From the NCBI RefSeq assembly GCF_004296935.1, contig NZ_SCVH01000076.1, positions 1-56,132 on the forward strand: DNA of 56,132 nucleotides, in the 5' to 3' direction. Both the position numbers and the translations under genes were made by a program. The stretch is from Reyranella sp. GTDB taxonomy: Bacteria; Pseudomonadota; Alphaproteobacteria; Reyranellales; Reyranellaceae. The notes below the pieces were generated by a model. It did not search any database. It was not told the origin of the DNA and worked only from the letters and a program-made list of their open reading frames with translations. Within the stretch, counting starts at the first letter, position 1. Each line of letters opens with the position of its first letter. Positions 25,549-32,788 of this stretch are shown piece by piece.

Positions 25549-26400
25549 ATGATGAAACGTCGCTATGCCGCGATTGCCGCGGCCATTCTGCTGTGCGCAA
25601 GCCCGGCACTCGCACAGGACAAGAAGCCGCCGCTCCGGACCGGCGTCGATGGCACCTTCGCCCCGCACGCCATGCCCAAGCTGGGCGGCGGCGTCGAGGG
25701 ATTCCAGATCGACGTCTTCACCGAGGTCGCCAAGCGCATGAAGCGCGACATCACCATCGATGCCGTCAGCTTCTCGACCCTCATCCCCGGCATGGCGGCC
25801 GGCCGCTACGACTTCATCGCCGCGCCGACCACCGTCACCAAGGAGCGGGCCGAGAACATGCTGTTCACGGCCGGCTATCTGTGGACCGCCTTCCAGTTCG
25901 GCATCAAGAAGGGCTCGGCGCCGATCAAGGGCTGGGCCGACCTCAAGGGCAAGGCGGTCGCCGTCAACAAGGGCACGCCCTACGAGACGCTCGCCAAGAA
26001 GATGGGCGAGGAACACGGCTTCACCGTGCAGGTCTACGACACCCAGCCCGACGCAGTGCAGGCCGTGCTCTCCGGACGTGCCTACGCCACGCTCGGCGGC
26101 AACACCGTGATCGTCTACGCCGCTTCCAAGAACCCGCAGTTCGTGGCCGACCTCGAGCTCAAGGAGACGCGCGCTCATTGGGCGGCGCCGGTGCCGAAGG
26201 ACAATCCCAAGCTGCGCGCCGAGCTGCAGGACGCGCTCGACTGCATGAAGAAGGACGGCACGATGGCGAAGTTCTACGAGAAGTGGTTCAACAAGAAGCC
26301 CGGCGCCGACGACCTCGCCGTCGTCATCACCCCGGGCTATGGCGTTCCCGGCATGCCGGGCTACGACCCGACTCCGCATGAACTGAAGTGCGGCGGCTGA
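25549..26400 (+). CDS. Periplasmic amino-acid-type substrate-binding protein
   Basis: 283 residues. Signal peptide ending A-L-A-Q near residue 23, then the family-3 solute-binding fold (L-R-T-G-V-D-G-T-F-A-P early, F-Q-I-D-V-F-T-E-V-A-K, Y-D-F-I-A-A-P-T-T-V-T). Binds a polar amino acid or similar ligand for the GlnQ/HisM-like transporter encoded next. ATG at 25549 follows GGGAGG by six bases. The ligand could be the hydantoin/carbamoyl compound handled by the neighbouring enzymes, but that is inference. Confidence 0.92.
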   Translation: MMKRRYAAIAAAILLCASPALAQDKKPPLRTGVDGTFAPHAMPKLGGGVEGFQIDVFTEVAKRMKRDITIDAVSFSTLIPGMAAGRYDFIAAPTTVTKERAENMLFTAGYLWTAFQFGIKKGSAPIKGWADLKGKAVAVNKGTPYETLAKKMGEEHGFTVQVYDTQPDAVQAVLSGRAYATLGGNTVIVYAASKNPQFVADLELKETRAHWAAPVPKDNPKLRAELQDALDCMKKDGTMAKFYEKWFNKKPGADDLAVVITPGYGVPGMPGYDPTPHELKCGG

Positions 26401-26409
26401 CCTGACCTG

Positions 26410-27153
26410 ATGACACCGCAGCCCATCGTCGATGCGCGCGCGATCCACAAGCATTTCGGCGCCCTTCATGTCCTGAAGGGCGTCGATCTGAAAGTGGCCG
26501 AGCGCGAACTGGTGTTCGTGATCGGGCCCTCGGGCTCGGGCAAGTCGACCCTGCTGCGTTGCCTCAACCGGCTGGAGGAACCGTCCTCCGGCTCGATCGT
26601 GGTCGACGGCATCGACATGCTCGATCCACGGACCGACATCAACCATGCCCGCCAGCGCATCGGCATGGTGTTCCAGTCCTTCAACCTCTATCCGCACATG
26701 ACCGCGCTCGGCAACGTGACGCTCGCCTTGCGCAAGGTCGCGGGCAAGTCGCGCGCCGAGGCCGACGCGCTGGGCCATGCGGCGCTGGAGCGCGTGGGCC
26801 TCGCCGACCGCGCCGAGCACACGCCGGGCCAACTCTCGGGCGGCCAGCAGCAGCGCGTCGCCATCGCCCGCTCGATCGCGCTCGAGCCCCGCGTCATGCT
26901 GTTCGACGAGCCGACCAGCGCGCTCGACCCCGAGCTGGTGGGTTCGGTGCTCGCGGTCATGCGCTCCCTGCGCGAAAGCGGCATGACCATGATCGTGGTC
27001 AGCCACGAGATGGGCTTCGCCCGCAATGCCGCCGACCGCGTGGTCTTCATGGACGACGGGCTGATCGTGGAGCAGGGGCCGCCCGCCGCCATCTTCGAGA
27101 CGCCGGCCCACGAGCGCACCCGCGCCTTCATCGGGCAGATCCAGCGCCACTGA
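26410..27153 (+). CDS. Amino-acid ABC transporter ATPase (GlnQ type)
   Basis: 247 residues. Walker [10 protein letters not shown] (39-47), Q-loop with V-F-Q-S-F-N-L-Y, signature L-S-G-G-Q-Q-Q-R, Walker B ending [11 protein letters not shown]-loop V-S-H-E-M-G-F. All catalytic elements are intact. Its stop overlaps the next start (TGATG), so it is translationally coupled to the permease. Confidence 0.95.
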   Translation: MTPQPIVDARAIHKHFGALHVLKGVDLKVAERELVFVIGPSGSGKSTLLRCLNRLEEPSSGSIVVDGIDMLDPRTDINHARQRIGMVFQSFNLYPHMTALGNVTLALRKVAGKSRAEADALGHAALERVGLADRAEHTPGQLSGGQQQRVAIARSIALEPRVMLFDEPTSALDPELVGSVLAVMRSLRESGMTMIVVSHEMGFARNAADRVVFMDDGLIVEQGPPAAIFETPAHERTRAFIGQIQRH

Positions 27154-27833
27154 TGACCACCTGGGAGCGTTTCCTCGACACGTTCTTCAACGGCAAGGTC
27201 ATGCTGAAGTACCTGCCGGACATTCTCTCCGGCATGGTGGTCACGATCGAGCTCGCGCTGCTGATCGTCTTCTCCGGCCTCGCCGCCGGCCTGGCGCTGG
27301 CCCTGATCCGCAGCCTCGCCATCCGGCCGCTCAACTGGCTGATCATCTTCATCGTCGATCTGTTCCGCTCGCTGCCTCCTCTCGTGATCATCGTGCTGAT
27401 GTACTTCGGCCTGCCCTATGCCGAGGTCTCGCCCTCGGGGTTCGTCTCGACCTGGCTATCGCTGGCGCTCGTGCTGATGGCCTTTTCGGAAGAAATCTTC
27501 TGGGCCGGCATCACCTCGGTTCACAAGGGCCAGTGGGAGGCCTCGCGCTCGACCGGCCTCTCGTTCGGCCAGACGCTGATGAACGTCGTGCTGCCCCAGG
27601 CGCTCCGGCTCACCATCCCGCCGCTCACCAACCGCACCATCGCCATCACCAAGGGCACCGCGCTCGGCACCGTGGTGGCCGTCACCGAGATCCTGGGCGA
27701 GGCGAGCTCGGCCGTCTCCAACTCCTACAATCCCTCGCCGCTGATGATGGGGGCCGCGGCCTATCTCGTGCTGTTCCTCCCCGTCGTGGTCCTCGCGCGT
27801 CGTCTCGAGAAGCGCTTCGCCTGGAAACGATGA
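27153..27833 (+). CDS. Amino-acid ABC transporter permease (HisM/GltJ type), first
   Basis: 226 residues with about five membrane helices. The N-terminal G-M-V-V-T-I-E-L-A-L-L helix and F-R-S-L-P-P-L-V-I-I motif are typical of polar amino-acid permeases; the EAA coupling loop is E-A-S-R-S-T-G-L-S-F-G-Q. ATG at 27153 overlaps the ATPase stop. The frame is open far upstream as an antisense-free extension into the ATPase gene, but homologous sequence begins only here. Confidence 0.93.
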   Translation: MTTWERFLDTFFNGKVMLKYLPDILSGMVVTIELALLIVFSGLAAGLALALIRSLAIRPLNWLIIFIVDLFRSLPPLVIIVLMYFGLPYAEVSPSGFVSTWLSLALVLMAFSEEIFWAGITSVHKGQWEASRSTGLSFGQTLMNVVLPQALRLTIPPLTNRTIAITKGTALGTVVAVTEILGEASSAVSNSYNPSPLMMGAAAYLVLFLPVVVLARRLEKRFAWKR

Positions 27834-27843
27834 GGGCGAAGCG

Positions 27844-28509
27844 ATGATCCAGACCTTCTTCAACGTAGAAATCATCGCGGCGGCTTGGCCGATCGTGCTG
27901 TCGGGACTCCTGAACACCGTTCTGTTGTCGCTGATCGTGGTGCCGCTGGGCCTGTTTGGTGGCCTGATCCTGGCGCTGCTCGCCTCGGTCAAGAGCCCTT
28001 GGGTGCGCTGGCCGTTGATGGCCTGGGTCGACTTCTTCCGCGCCTTCCCGCCGCTGGTGCTGCTGATCCTCCTGTTCGCGGGCCTGCCTTTTGCCGGACT
28101 GGAACTGGGCGGCTTCGCCTGCGTCGCCATCGCCTTCTTCCTCAACACCGGCTCGTACTACGGCGAGATTTTTCGCGCCGGCATCGAGTCGGTGCCGCAG
28201 GGCCAGGTCGAGGCGGGCCGCTCGACCGGCCTCAGCCGGCTGCAAGCCATGGGCTACATCGTGCTGCCCCAGGCGGTGCGCAACGTGCTGCCCGATCTCC
28301 TTTCCAACACGCTGGAGGTGGTGAAGCTCACCTCGCTCGGCAGCGTCGTCGCCGTCCCCGAACTGCTCTACCAGGCGCGCCAGGCGCAGAGCCTGACCTA
28401 CAATCCGACGCCGATCGTGGTGGCGGCGGTGATCTACTTCCTCATGCTGTGGCCGCTGGTCCGGCTCTTGAGCCGCCTCGAAAATCGCGCGCTGGCCGGC
28501 CGGCGATAA
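27844..28509 (+). CDS. Amino-acid ABC transporter permease (HisM/GltK type), second
   Basis: 221 residues, paralogous to the preceding permease: F-R-A-F-P-P-L-V-L-L-I-L near the middle of helix 2, N-T-G-S-Y-Y-G-E-I-F-R-A-G-I-E-S-V-P-Q-G and the coupling loop E-A-G-R-S-T-G-L-S. Two permeases imply a heterodimeric channel. Ten bases separate it from the first permease. The transcript probably ends in or near the palindromic repeat that follows. Confidence 0.93.
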   Translation: MIQTFFNVEIIAAAWPIVLSGLLNTVLLSLIVVPLGLFGGLILALLASVKSPWVRWPLMAWVDFFRAFPPLVLLILLFAGLPFAGLELGGFACVAIAFFLNTGSYYGEIFRAGIESVPQGQVEAGRSTGLSRLQAMGYIVLPQAVRNVLPDLLSNTLEVVKLTSLGSVVAVPELLYQARQAQSLTYNPTPIVVAAVIYFLMLWPLVRLLSRLENRALAGRR

Positions 28510-28534
28510 CAGCACTCCTTTTCATCTTTCATAT

Positions 28535-28650
28535 CCCTCTCCCCTGTTAGGGGGAGAGGCCAGGTGAGGGGGCCGCGATATCTCTTTCAACCCCCTCACC
28601 CAAAGGGCGAAGGTTACTTCGCCCGATCTCCCCCTAGCGGGAGAGAGGAG
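28535..28650. repeat. Intergenic palindromic repeat element, several nested hairpins
   Basis: Four stem-loops in 116 bp: CCTCTCCCC (28536-28544) with 28551-28559; GGTGAGGGGG (28563-28572) with 28591-28600; GGGCGAAG (28605-28612) with 28617-28624; TCTCCC (28627-28632) with 28639-28644. The sequence style (ctctcccc...ggggagag...gtgagggg) is that of the widespread REP-like intergenic repeats of high-GC proteobacteria. It lies between convergent genes and may act as a bidirectional transcription end. Confidence 0.75.
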
Positions 28651-28657
28651 CGAGAAA

Positions 28658-29020
28658 TCAATTCCATTCCTCCAGCATCCGCCCGTCGGGCAGGATGGTG
28701 ACCTTGGTCGGCACGCCGCGGGGGCGGGTCGGCACGGCGTCGCGGCGGGTCTCGGCCTTCCACGAACCGTCGTTCTTCTGCTCCAGCCGCTGCACCTTGT
28801 AGCCCTGCGACTGGATGCGATCGCGCGACAGCGACTCGGTGTTGGGATAGTGCGCCCCCGCCGACGTGCCGCCGGGGGGCACGGACGGCGCCGGCGCCGG
28901 CATCGAGGGCGCCTGCGAGCCGATCGAGGTGACCGGCGGCAGGCTGGGATTATTCTGGGCCGCGGCCGCGCCGGCGATCAGGGCCACGAGAAGGGCGGGG
29001 GCGAGGAGGGGGGGACGCAT
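28658..29020 (-). CDS. Small secreted protein with a possible PepSY-like C-terminal domain
   Basis: 120 residues from the ATG at 29020. Signal peptide (L-L-A-P-A-L-L-V-A-L-I-A-G-A-A-A-A-Q), Pro/Ser-rich linker at about 25-50, then a small domain (S-R-D-R-I-Q-S-Q-G-Y-K-V-Q-R-L-E-Q-K-N-D) resembling PepSY-like folds with G-S-W-K-A-E-T and L-P-D-G-R-M-L-E-E-W. Role unknown, probably periplasmic. The frame stays open to an ATG at 29251 that has a near-perfect SD and promoter, giving 197 residues; the shorter form is chosen because the signal peptide would otherwise be internal. Confidence 0.6.
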   Translation of the reverse strand: MRPPLLAPALLVALIAGAAAAQNNPSLPPVTSIGSQAPSMPAPAPSVPPGGTSAGAHYPNTESLSRDRIQSQGYKVQRLEQKNDGSWKAETRRDAVPTRPRGVPTKVTILPDGRMLEEWN

Positions 29021-29058
29021 GCTTTCGATATGGGCGCGCCGCGCGGGGCCGGCAACCG

Positions 29059-29081
29059 GACCTCCACGACCCGTGGAGGTC
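29059..29081 (-). other. Stem-loop in the leader of the small secreted protein gene
   Basis: A perfect 10-bp inverted repeat (29059-29068 with 29072-29081, loop ACC) lies 39 bp upstream of the ATG at 29020 and inside the transcript predicted from the promoter at 29273-29301. It could be a regulatory hairpin or a DNA palindrome. Confidence 0.4.
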
Positions 29082-29250
29082 GGATGTCCCACCGAACCGG
29101 CCTCAAGTCCCTGATCCGGAAGAACAATCACCGGGTGGCCGGGAACGTCGCGTGCGCGGCAGAAGCGTGCATTTTTGAAATCGCCGTTGCCCGCGCGGCT
29201 TCCCGTTGGTGCGGCGCCGGTGGGGCTGTGGGCGGGCAGGCAGACGCGCA

Positions 29251-29301
29251 TCGATTCCTCCTTCCGGCAGGAAGGATAGGAATTCTATACGATCCTGTCA
29301 A
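29251..29301 (-). promoter_or_regulatory. Canonical sigma70 promoter with strong SD and ATG
   Basis: On the minus strand: TTGACA (29296-29301), 17-nt spacer, TATCCT (29273-29278), then AAGGAGGA (29256-29263) and ATG (29249-29251). The SD lies almost at the predicted transcript 5' end. The ATG opens a frame that runs in phase into the downstream secreted protein gene. The -35 overlaps the stop region of the preceding gene. Confidence 0.65.
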
Positions 29302-29462
29302 GAGGGAGGGTCGTTCTCCACCGCCGGCGGCGGCGGATCGTCCTTCAGCTCCTCGTCGGCCAGCAACTTGGCGACGTAGTCGCGCGTCGCGTCGTCCAGC
29401 GTCGGGCCGGCCAGCAGCTTGCGATAGTGCACGAGGTTCTTCTGGTGGATGAGGTCCTGCAT
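29298..29462 (-). CDS. Small conserved hypothetical protein
   Basis: 54 residues: a helical N-terminal part (M-Q-D-L-I-H-Q-K-N-L-V-H-Y-R-K-L-L) and acidic, proline-rich C-terminus. The ATG at 29462 is preferred because GGGAGG lies six bases upstream; a longer form from 29525 adds 21 residues without an RBS. Similar short proteins seem common in alphaproteobacteria by recollection. Function unknown. Confidence 0.6.
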   Translation of the reverse strand: MQDLIHQKNLVHYRKLLAGPTLDDATRDYVAKLLADEELKDDPPPPAVENDPPS

Positions 29463-29553
29463 GACACCCTCCCGGCGCATGACCCGGCGCCAGAACAGAG
29501 CCATCGGGGCCTGTTGCGCCACCAAGGTAACGCTCCCGGCCGCCTATCGTTCC

Positions 29554-30276
29554 TTACGCCGGCCCCGCCGGGACGGCGCGCCGCCTTGCCCACCACAGCC
29601 AGGCCGCCGCCACGATCAGCAACGCGAAGGCGATCGGCCCGTGCGGGCTCGCATGCGCGGTCTGCAGCTCCCAGCCGAAGCCCAGCAGCGGGATCATGTT
29701 GGGCCAGCCCGCGCGGCCCGACTGGAGCAGGGCCGCGGCGACCAGGACCGAGACCGCGAAGGCCGCCCACGAGGCCGTCTCGCTCACGAACGAGCCGACG
29801 CCGCCCACCACCGGATCGACCCACAGCGTGTTCAGCAGCAGCACGACGCCCTCGAACTGCTGCGGGCTGAGCTTGCCCGCCGCCACCATCTGCTGGACGA
29901 CGAGGATGGTGCGGCCGAGCCCGATGCCGCCGATGGCGTCGAGGATGGTGAAGTAGAGCGCGAAGACGAAGATCGCGACACGCGCCAGCCAGGCCGAGAC
30001 CCTGGCGGCGGTGCCGTCCCTGGCGCCGATGCCGTCCACCATCAGCCACAGGCCGACGGCCACGAGCCCGACCATCGGCGTCTGGATCATGTGCAGCACG
30101 AACCACCAGTGCGGCCCGAAGTAGGCTAGCGCGGAGTGCTCGGCGTGCGGCTCGGCGTGGGAGAGGAACTGGTACATGCCGGGCGAAGCCGTGAAGCCGG
30201 CGGGATGGAACAGCTCGACGGCGATCAGAACGGCGGGGGCGACGAAGAGGCAGAGCCACCAGAGGAAGTTTTTCAC
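29554..30276 (-). CDS. Integral membrane protein of unknown function
   Basis: 240 residues, about six or seven membrane helices: the first at 5-22 (W-W-L-C-L-F-V-A-P-A-V-L-I-A-V), then a loop with several His residues (S-H-A-E-P-H-A-E-H-S), W-F-V-L-H-M-I-Q-T-P-M-V-G-L helix, and a final helix before R-R-R-A-V-P. The His-rich loop hints at metal or heme contact but nothing is diagnostic. Start is GTG at 30276. It stands alone between two minus-strand genes. Confidence 0.7.
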   Translation of the reverse strand: MKNFLWWLCLFVAPAVLIAVELFHPAGFTASPGMYQFLSHAEPHAEHSALAYFGPHWWFVLHMIQTPMVGLVAVGLWLMVDGIGARDGTAARVSAWLARVAIFVFALYFTILDAIGGIGLGRTILVVQQMVAAGKLSPQQFEGVVLLLNTLWVDPVVGGVGSFVSETASWAAFAVSVLVAAALLQSGRAGWPNMIPLLGFGWELQTAHASPHGPIAFALLIVAAAWLWWARRRAVPAGPA

Positions 30277-30332
30277 GATGCTATCCTGATCTGCTGCTGC
30301 CGAATTCTCCCCTCTGCATAGCACTAACCTAA

Positions 30333-31346
30333 CTACTCCGTCGCGACCCGCCCTTCCTGTCTCTGAAAGTAGTCACGGTTGTCGGCGGCCGACCAAACGA
30401 TAAGGTCGGTGTCGACGCCCATCCACTGCAGCTGCTGGATCACTTCGTCTCTCAGACGATCGTGCAGGGTCTCCTCGAACCTGCCGGAGCGCATATGGCT
30501 GATGTTGGCGGCGCGGGTGCCGTCGAGCGAGCGGCCGAGCTCGGTCTCGATGGCCCGGAGGTGCTCGCGCCGCGCGAGGCGCACGGCGTGGTGCAGGTTC
30601 CGCCAATCGCAGCGGGCCGTTCCCTGGAGGTGATTGAGGAGATCGGCCAGGATCTCGACCGGCCGGTCCATCAGGTGTTCATAGGGCACGAGCCGCACCA
30701 GGCCGCGATGCCACGCGGCCATGGCCTGGAATGAGACGAACTGCTTGGCCCAGGAGGGCAGCGCGCTGCCGAACAGATAGTCGCGGAAGGGCACCCGGGC
30801 GAGCGGCTGGCCGTCCAATGTGTTGTAGGCGCGATCCGGGTGGCCGACGCAGTAGCGGAAATAGGAGGCCGCCTGGGCCAGCGGGTTGCGATAGACCAGC
30901 GCCATCGGGGCGCTGCGTCCGACTGCAGCGGAGCGATCCAAAGCCGGCACGGACAGCGGCGTGTAGGCGACGTCGTCGGCCAGATCGATCGGCGTCCAGG
31001 CGTAGTTCAGCCCTTCGTGCAGGTAGTCGTAGCCCGGAACGTGGAAGGCGGTCTTGCCCCACCAGCCGAGGTCGGTCACGGACCCGGCAAAGCCCGGGCA
31101 CACGGTATGGCCGATGAAGAGGTGGTCGTGCGGCATCGAGTGCTGCGCGTGGAAAAGAGGCCCACCCCGGAAGCCGGGGAAGTCGAAGGGCAGGCCCGAC
31201 GGCCGGCCGACGACTTCGCCCGTGAGGCGATCCTTTACGCACCCGCCGCGGTCGAGATGGATCAGGAACGACACGGCGTAGCGCAGGAACCAGGTCCCCG
31301 AGCGCGGAATGGTGGCCAGGATGGGCAGTTTCTTGATCGCGGGCAT
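30333..31346 (-). CDS. Sulfotransferase-like P-loop protein
   Basis: 337 residues. The N-terminal P-R-S-G-T-W-F-L (14-21) matches the 5'-phosphosulfate-binding loop of PAPS sulfotransferases, and Y-R-N-P-L-A-Q-A-A-S-Y-F near 170 resembles the 3'-phosphate-binding motif (R-x-P...S). It may sulfate a lipid, sugar or small molecule in the cytoplasm. ATG at 31346 has AGGGAG at good distance. No PAPS-synthesis genes are in the window. Separated from the upstream dehydrogenase gene by a terminator. Confidence 0.75.
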   Translation of the reverse strand: MPAIKKLPILATIPRSGTWFLRYAVSFLIHLDRGGCVKDRLTGEVVGRPSGLPFDFPGFRGGPLFHAQHSMPHDHLFIGHTVCPGFAGSVTDLGWWGKTAFHVPGYDYLHEGLNYAWTPIDLADDVAYTPLSVPALDRSAAVGRSAPMALVYRNPLAQAASYFRYCVGHPDRAYNTLDGQPLARVPFRDYLFGSALPSWAKQFVSFQAMAAWHRGLVRLVPYEHLMDRPVEILADLLNHLQGTARCDWRNLHHAVRLARREHLRAIETELGRSLDGTRAANISHMRSGRFEETLHDRLRDEVIQQLQWMGVDTDLIVWSAADNRDYFQRQEGRVATE

Positions 31347-31465
31347 TCGATGTCTCCCTACAGGAGAAGCGCGTCCAATCGGCTTCGGTGCCCCCGAGTG
31401 TCGTCCGGGGCCGTTGCCGGAGCGCGATGCCAGCGTTCGCGGATCGTGATTTCCGCAGCGATTCA

Positions 31466-31490
31466 CAGAAAATCGGCCGATTCTTCGGCC
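31466..31490 (-). terminator. Intrinsic terminator after the iron-ADH-family gene
   Basis: Directly after the stop, GGCCGA-AGAA-TCGGCC (6-bp stem, tetraloop; 31475-31490) is followed by GATTTTCT on the minus strand. The stem sequence also contains the perfect palindrome AATCGGCCGATT (31471-31482). Confidence 0.65.
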
Positions 31491-32663
31491 TCAGTACACC
31501 GACTCGAGGATGGGCACGATCTCCTGCGCGCCCTCGATCTTGCGCGGGTTGCTGAAGGTCCAGTCGTCGAGCATGCAGTTGGTGGCGATGCGCGGCAGGT
31601 CCTCGCGTTTGACGCCGACGTCGCGCAGGCGCCGGGGCAGGCCGAGCCCGCTGATGAAGCGGTCGAGCACTTCCGAGGCCGGCTGGCCGGCCGCACCCAG
31701 GGCGGCGCTGATCTCGGCCTGGCGGTCGGCATTGACCGTGGCGTTGAACGCCAGCACGGCCGGGAGCATGACGCAGGAAGTGTAGCCGTGCGGCACGCCG
31801 GCGCTGCCGCCCAGCACATGGCCGATGGCGTGGCTCGCGCCCATGCGCGTGCCGGTGACGATGGCGGCCATGGAATTCCAGGCGCCGATCTGGCAATCGA
31901 GCCGCGCCTCGAGGTCGGCCGGATCGCGCTTCACCGCCGGCAGGCCGTGGCCGAGCAGGCGCAGGGCCTGCAGCGCGGTCGAGTCGGTGTAGGCGTTGCC
32001 GTCGATCGAGCAGAAGGTTTCCACCGCATGATCGACGGCGCGGATGCCGGTCGAGAGCCACAGCCATTCCGGCGTATGCACGGTGATGGCGGGATCGAAG
32101 ATCACCACCAGCGGGATCAGCCCGGGATGGATGTAGGCCTGCTTCAGCCGCAGCCGGGGTTCGGTGACGCCGGCGCGCGCATTGAACTCGCCGCCGCTGA
32201 GCGTCGTCGGCACGCAGATCTGCCGGACCCGCGGCGCGCGATACTGCGGGAAATGCCGCTTGCCGGTGATCTCGTCGACCACGGTGCGGAAGGGTTCGAG
32301 CCCATCCGGCGTGCGGATGTCGTGTTCCAGGCAGATCGTGACGGCCTTGCCACCGTCGGTCGTCGAGCCGCCGCCGACGCTCACCAGCAGGTCGCAGCCG
32401 GCCTCGCGCGCCTTGTTGGCGCAGGCGATCACCGCGTCGCGCGGGCTGTGCGCCGGCATCTCGTCATGCACGCCGACGTAGCGGTCCCCCAGCGCCTGGG
32501 CGATCCGGCGGACCGCATCGGTTTCGCGGTTGAGGGTGCTGCCGGCCAGGATGAACACCCGCCGGGCGCCCAGCCGGTCCGCGGTTTCGGCCACGGCCCC
32601 GGCGGCCGGGCGGCCGAACACCACGCGTTCCATTGCCGTGAAGACGATCTCGCCTGCCCGCAT
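31491..32663 (-). CDS. Iron-containing alcohol dehydrogenase / maleylacetate-reductase family enzyme
   Basis: 390 residues. NAD-binding G-G-G-S-T at 97-101, C-terminal metal-site histidines in S-H-A-I-G-H (278, 282) and P-H-G-Y-T (292), and H-A-V-E-T (212). The Asp that normally precedes the first His by four residues (G-x-D-A-x-x-H) is Arg208 here; maleylacetate reductases carry Asn at that place. A different metal or a metal-free reductase is possible. Substrate unknown; not linked to an aromatic pathway here. Followed by an intrinsic terminator, so probably monocistronic. Confidence 0.85.
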   Translation of the reverse strand: MRAGEIVFTAMERVVFGRPAAGAVAETADRLGARRVFILAGSTLNRETDAVRRIAQALGDRYVGVHDEMPAHSPRDAVIACANKAREAGCDLLVSVGGGSTTDGGKAVTICLEHDIRTPDGLEPFRTVVDEITGKRHFPQYRAPRVRQICVPTTLSGGEFNARAGVTEPRLRLKQAYIHPGLIPLVVIFDPAITVHTPEWLWLSTGIRAVDHAVETFCSIDGNAYTDSTALQALRLLGHGLPAVKRDPADLEARLDCQIGAWNSMAAIVTGTRMGASHAIGHVLGGSAGVPHGYTSCVMLPAVLAFNATVNADRQAEISAALGAAGQPASEVLDRFISGLGLPRRLRDVGVKREDLPRIATNCMLDDWTFSNPRKIEGAQEIVPILESVY

Positions 32664-32788
32664 GGGATCAGACGCTACAGGCTGGCCAAACGCAGGGGAA
32701 GGCGGTCATGCTGGGGGCTAGGCGACGCGCTCCCAGAAAAACTCCGTCGGGCTCTCGTGTCTGACGCCAACCACCGGCAGGAGGAACC

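Noticed and set aside
25510-27150. Minus-strand open frame of 546 codons opposite the amino-acid importer
   Set aside because: Antisense of genes with complete ABC and binding-protein motifs.
28535-28650. CRISPR array or attachment site
   Set aside because: The stem-loops differ from each other and there is no regular spacer pattern or integrase gene. It fits a REP-like repeat.
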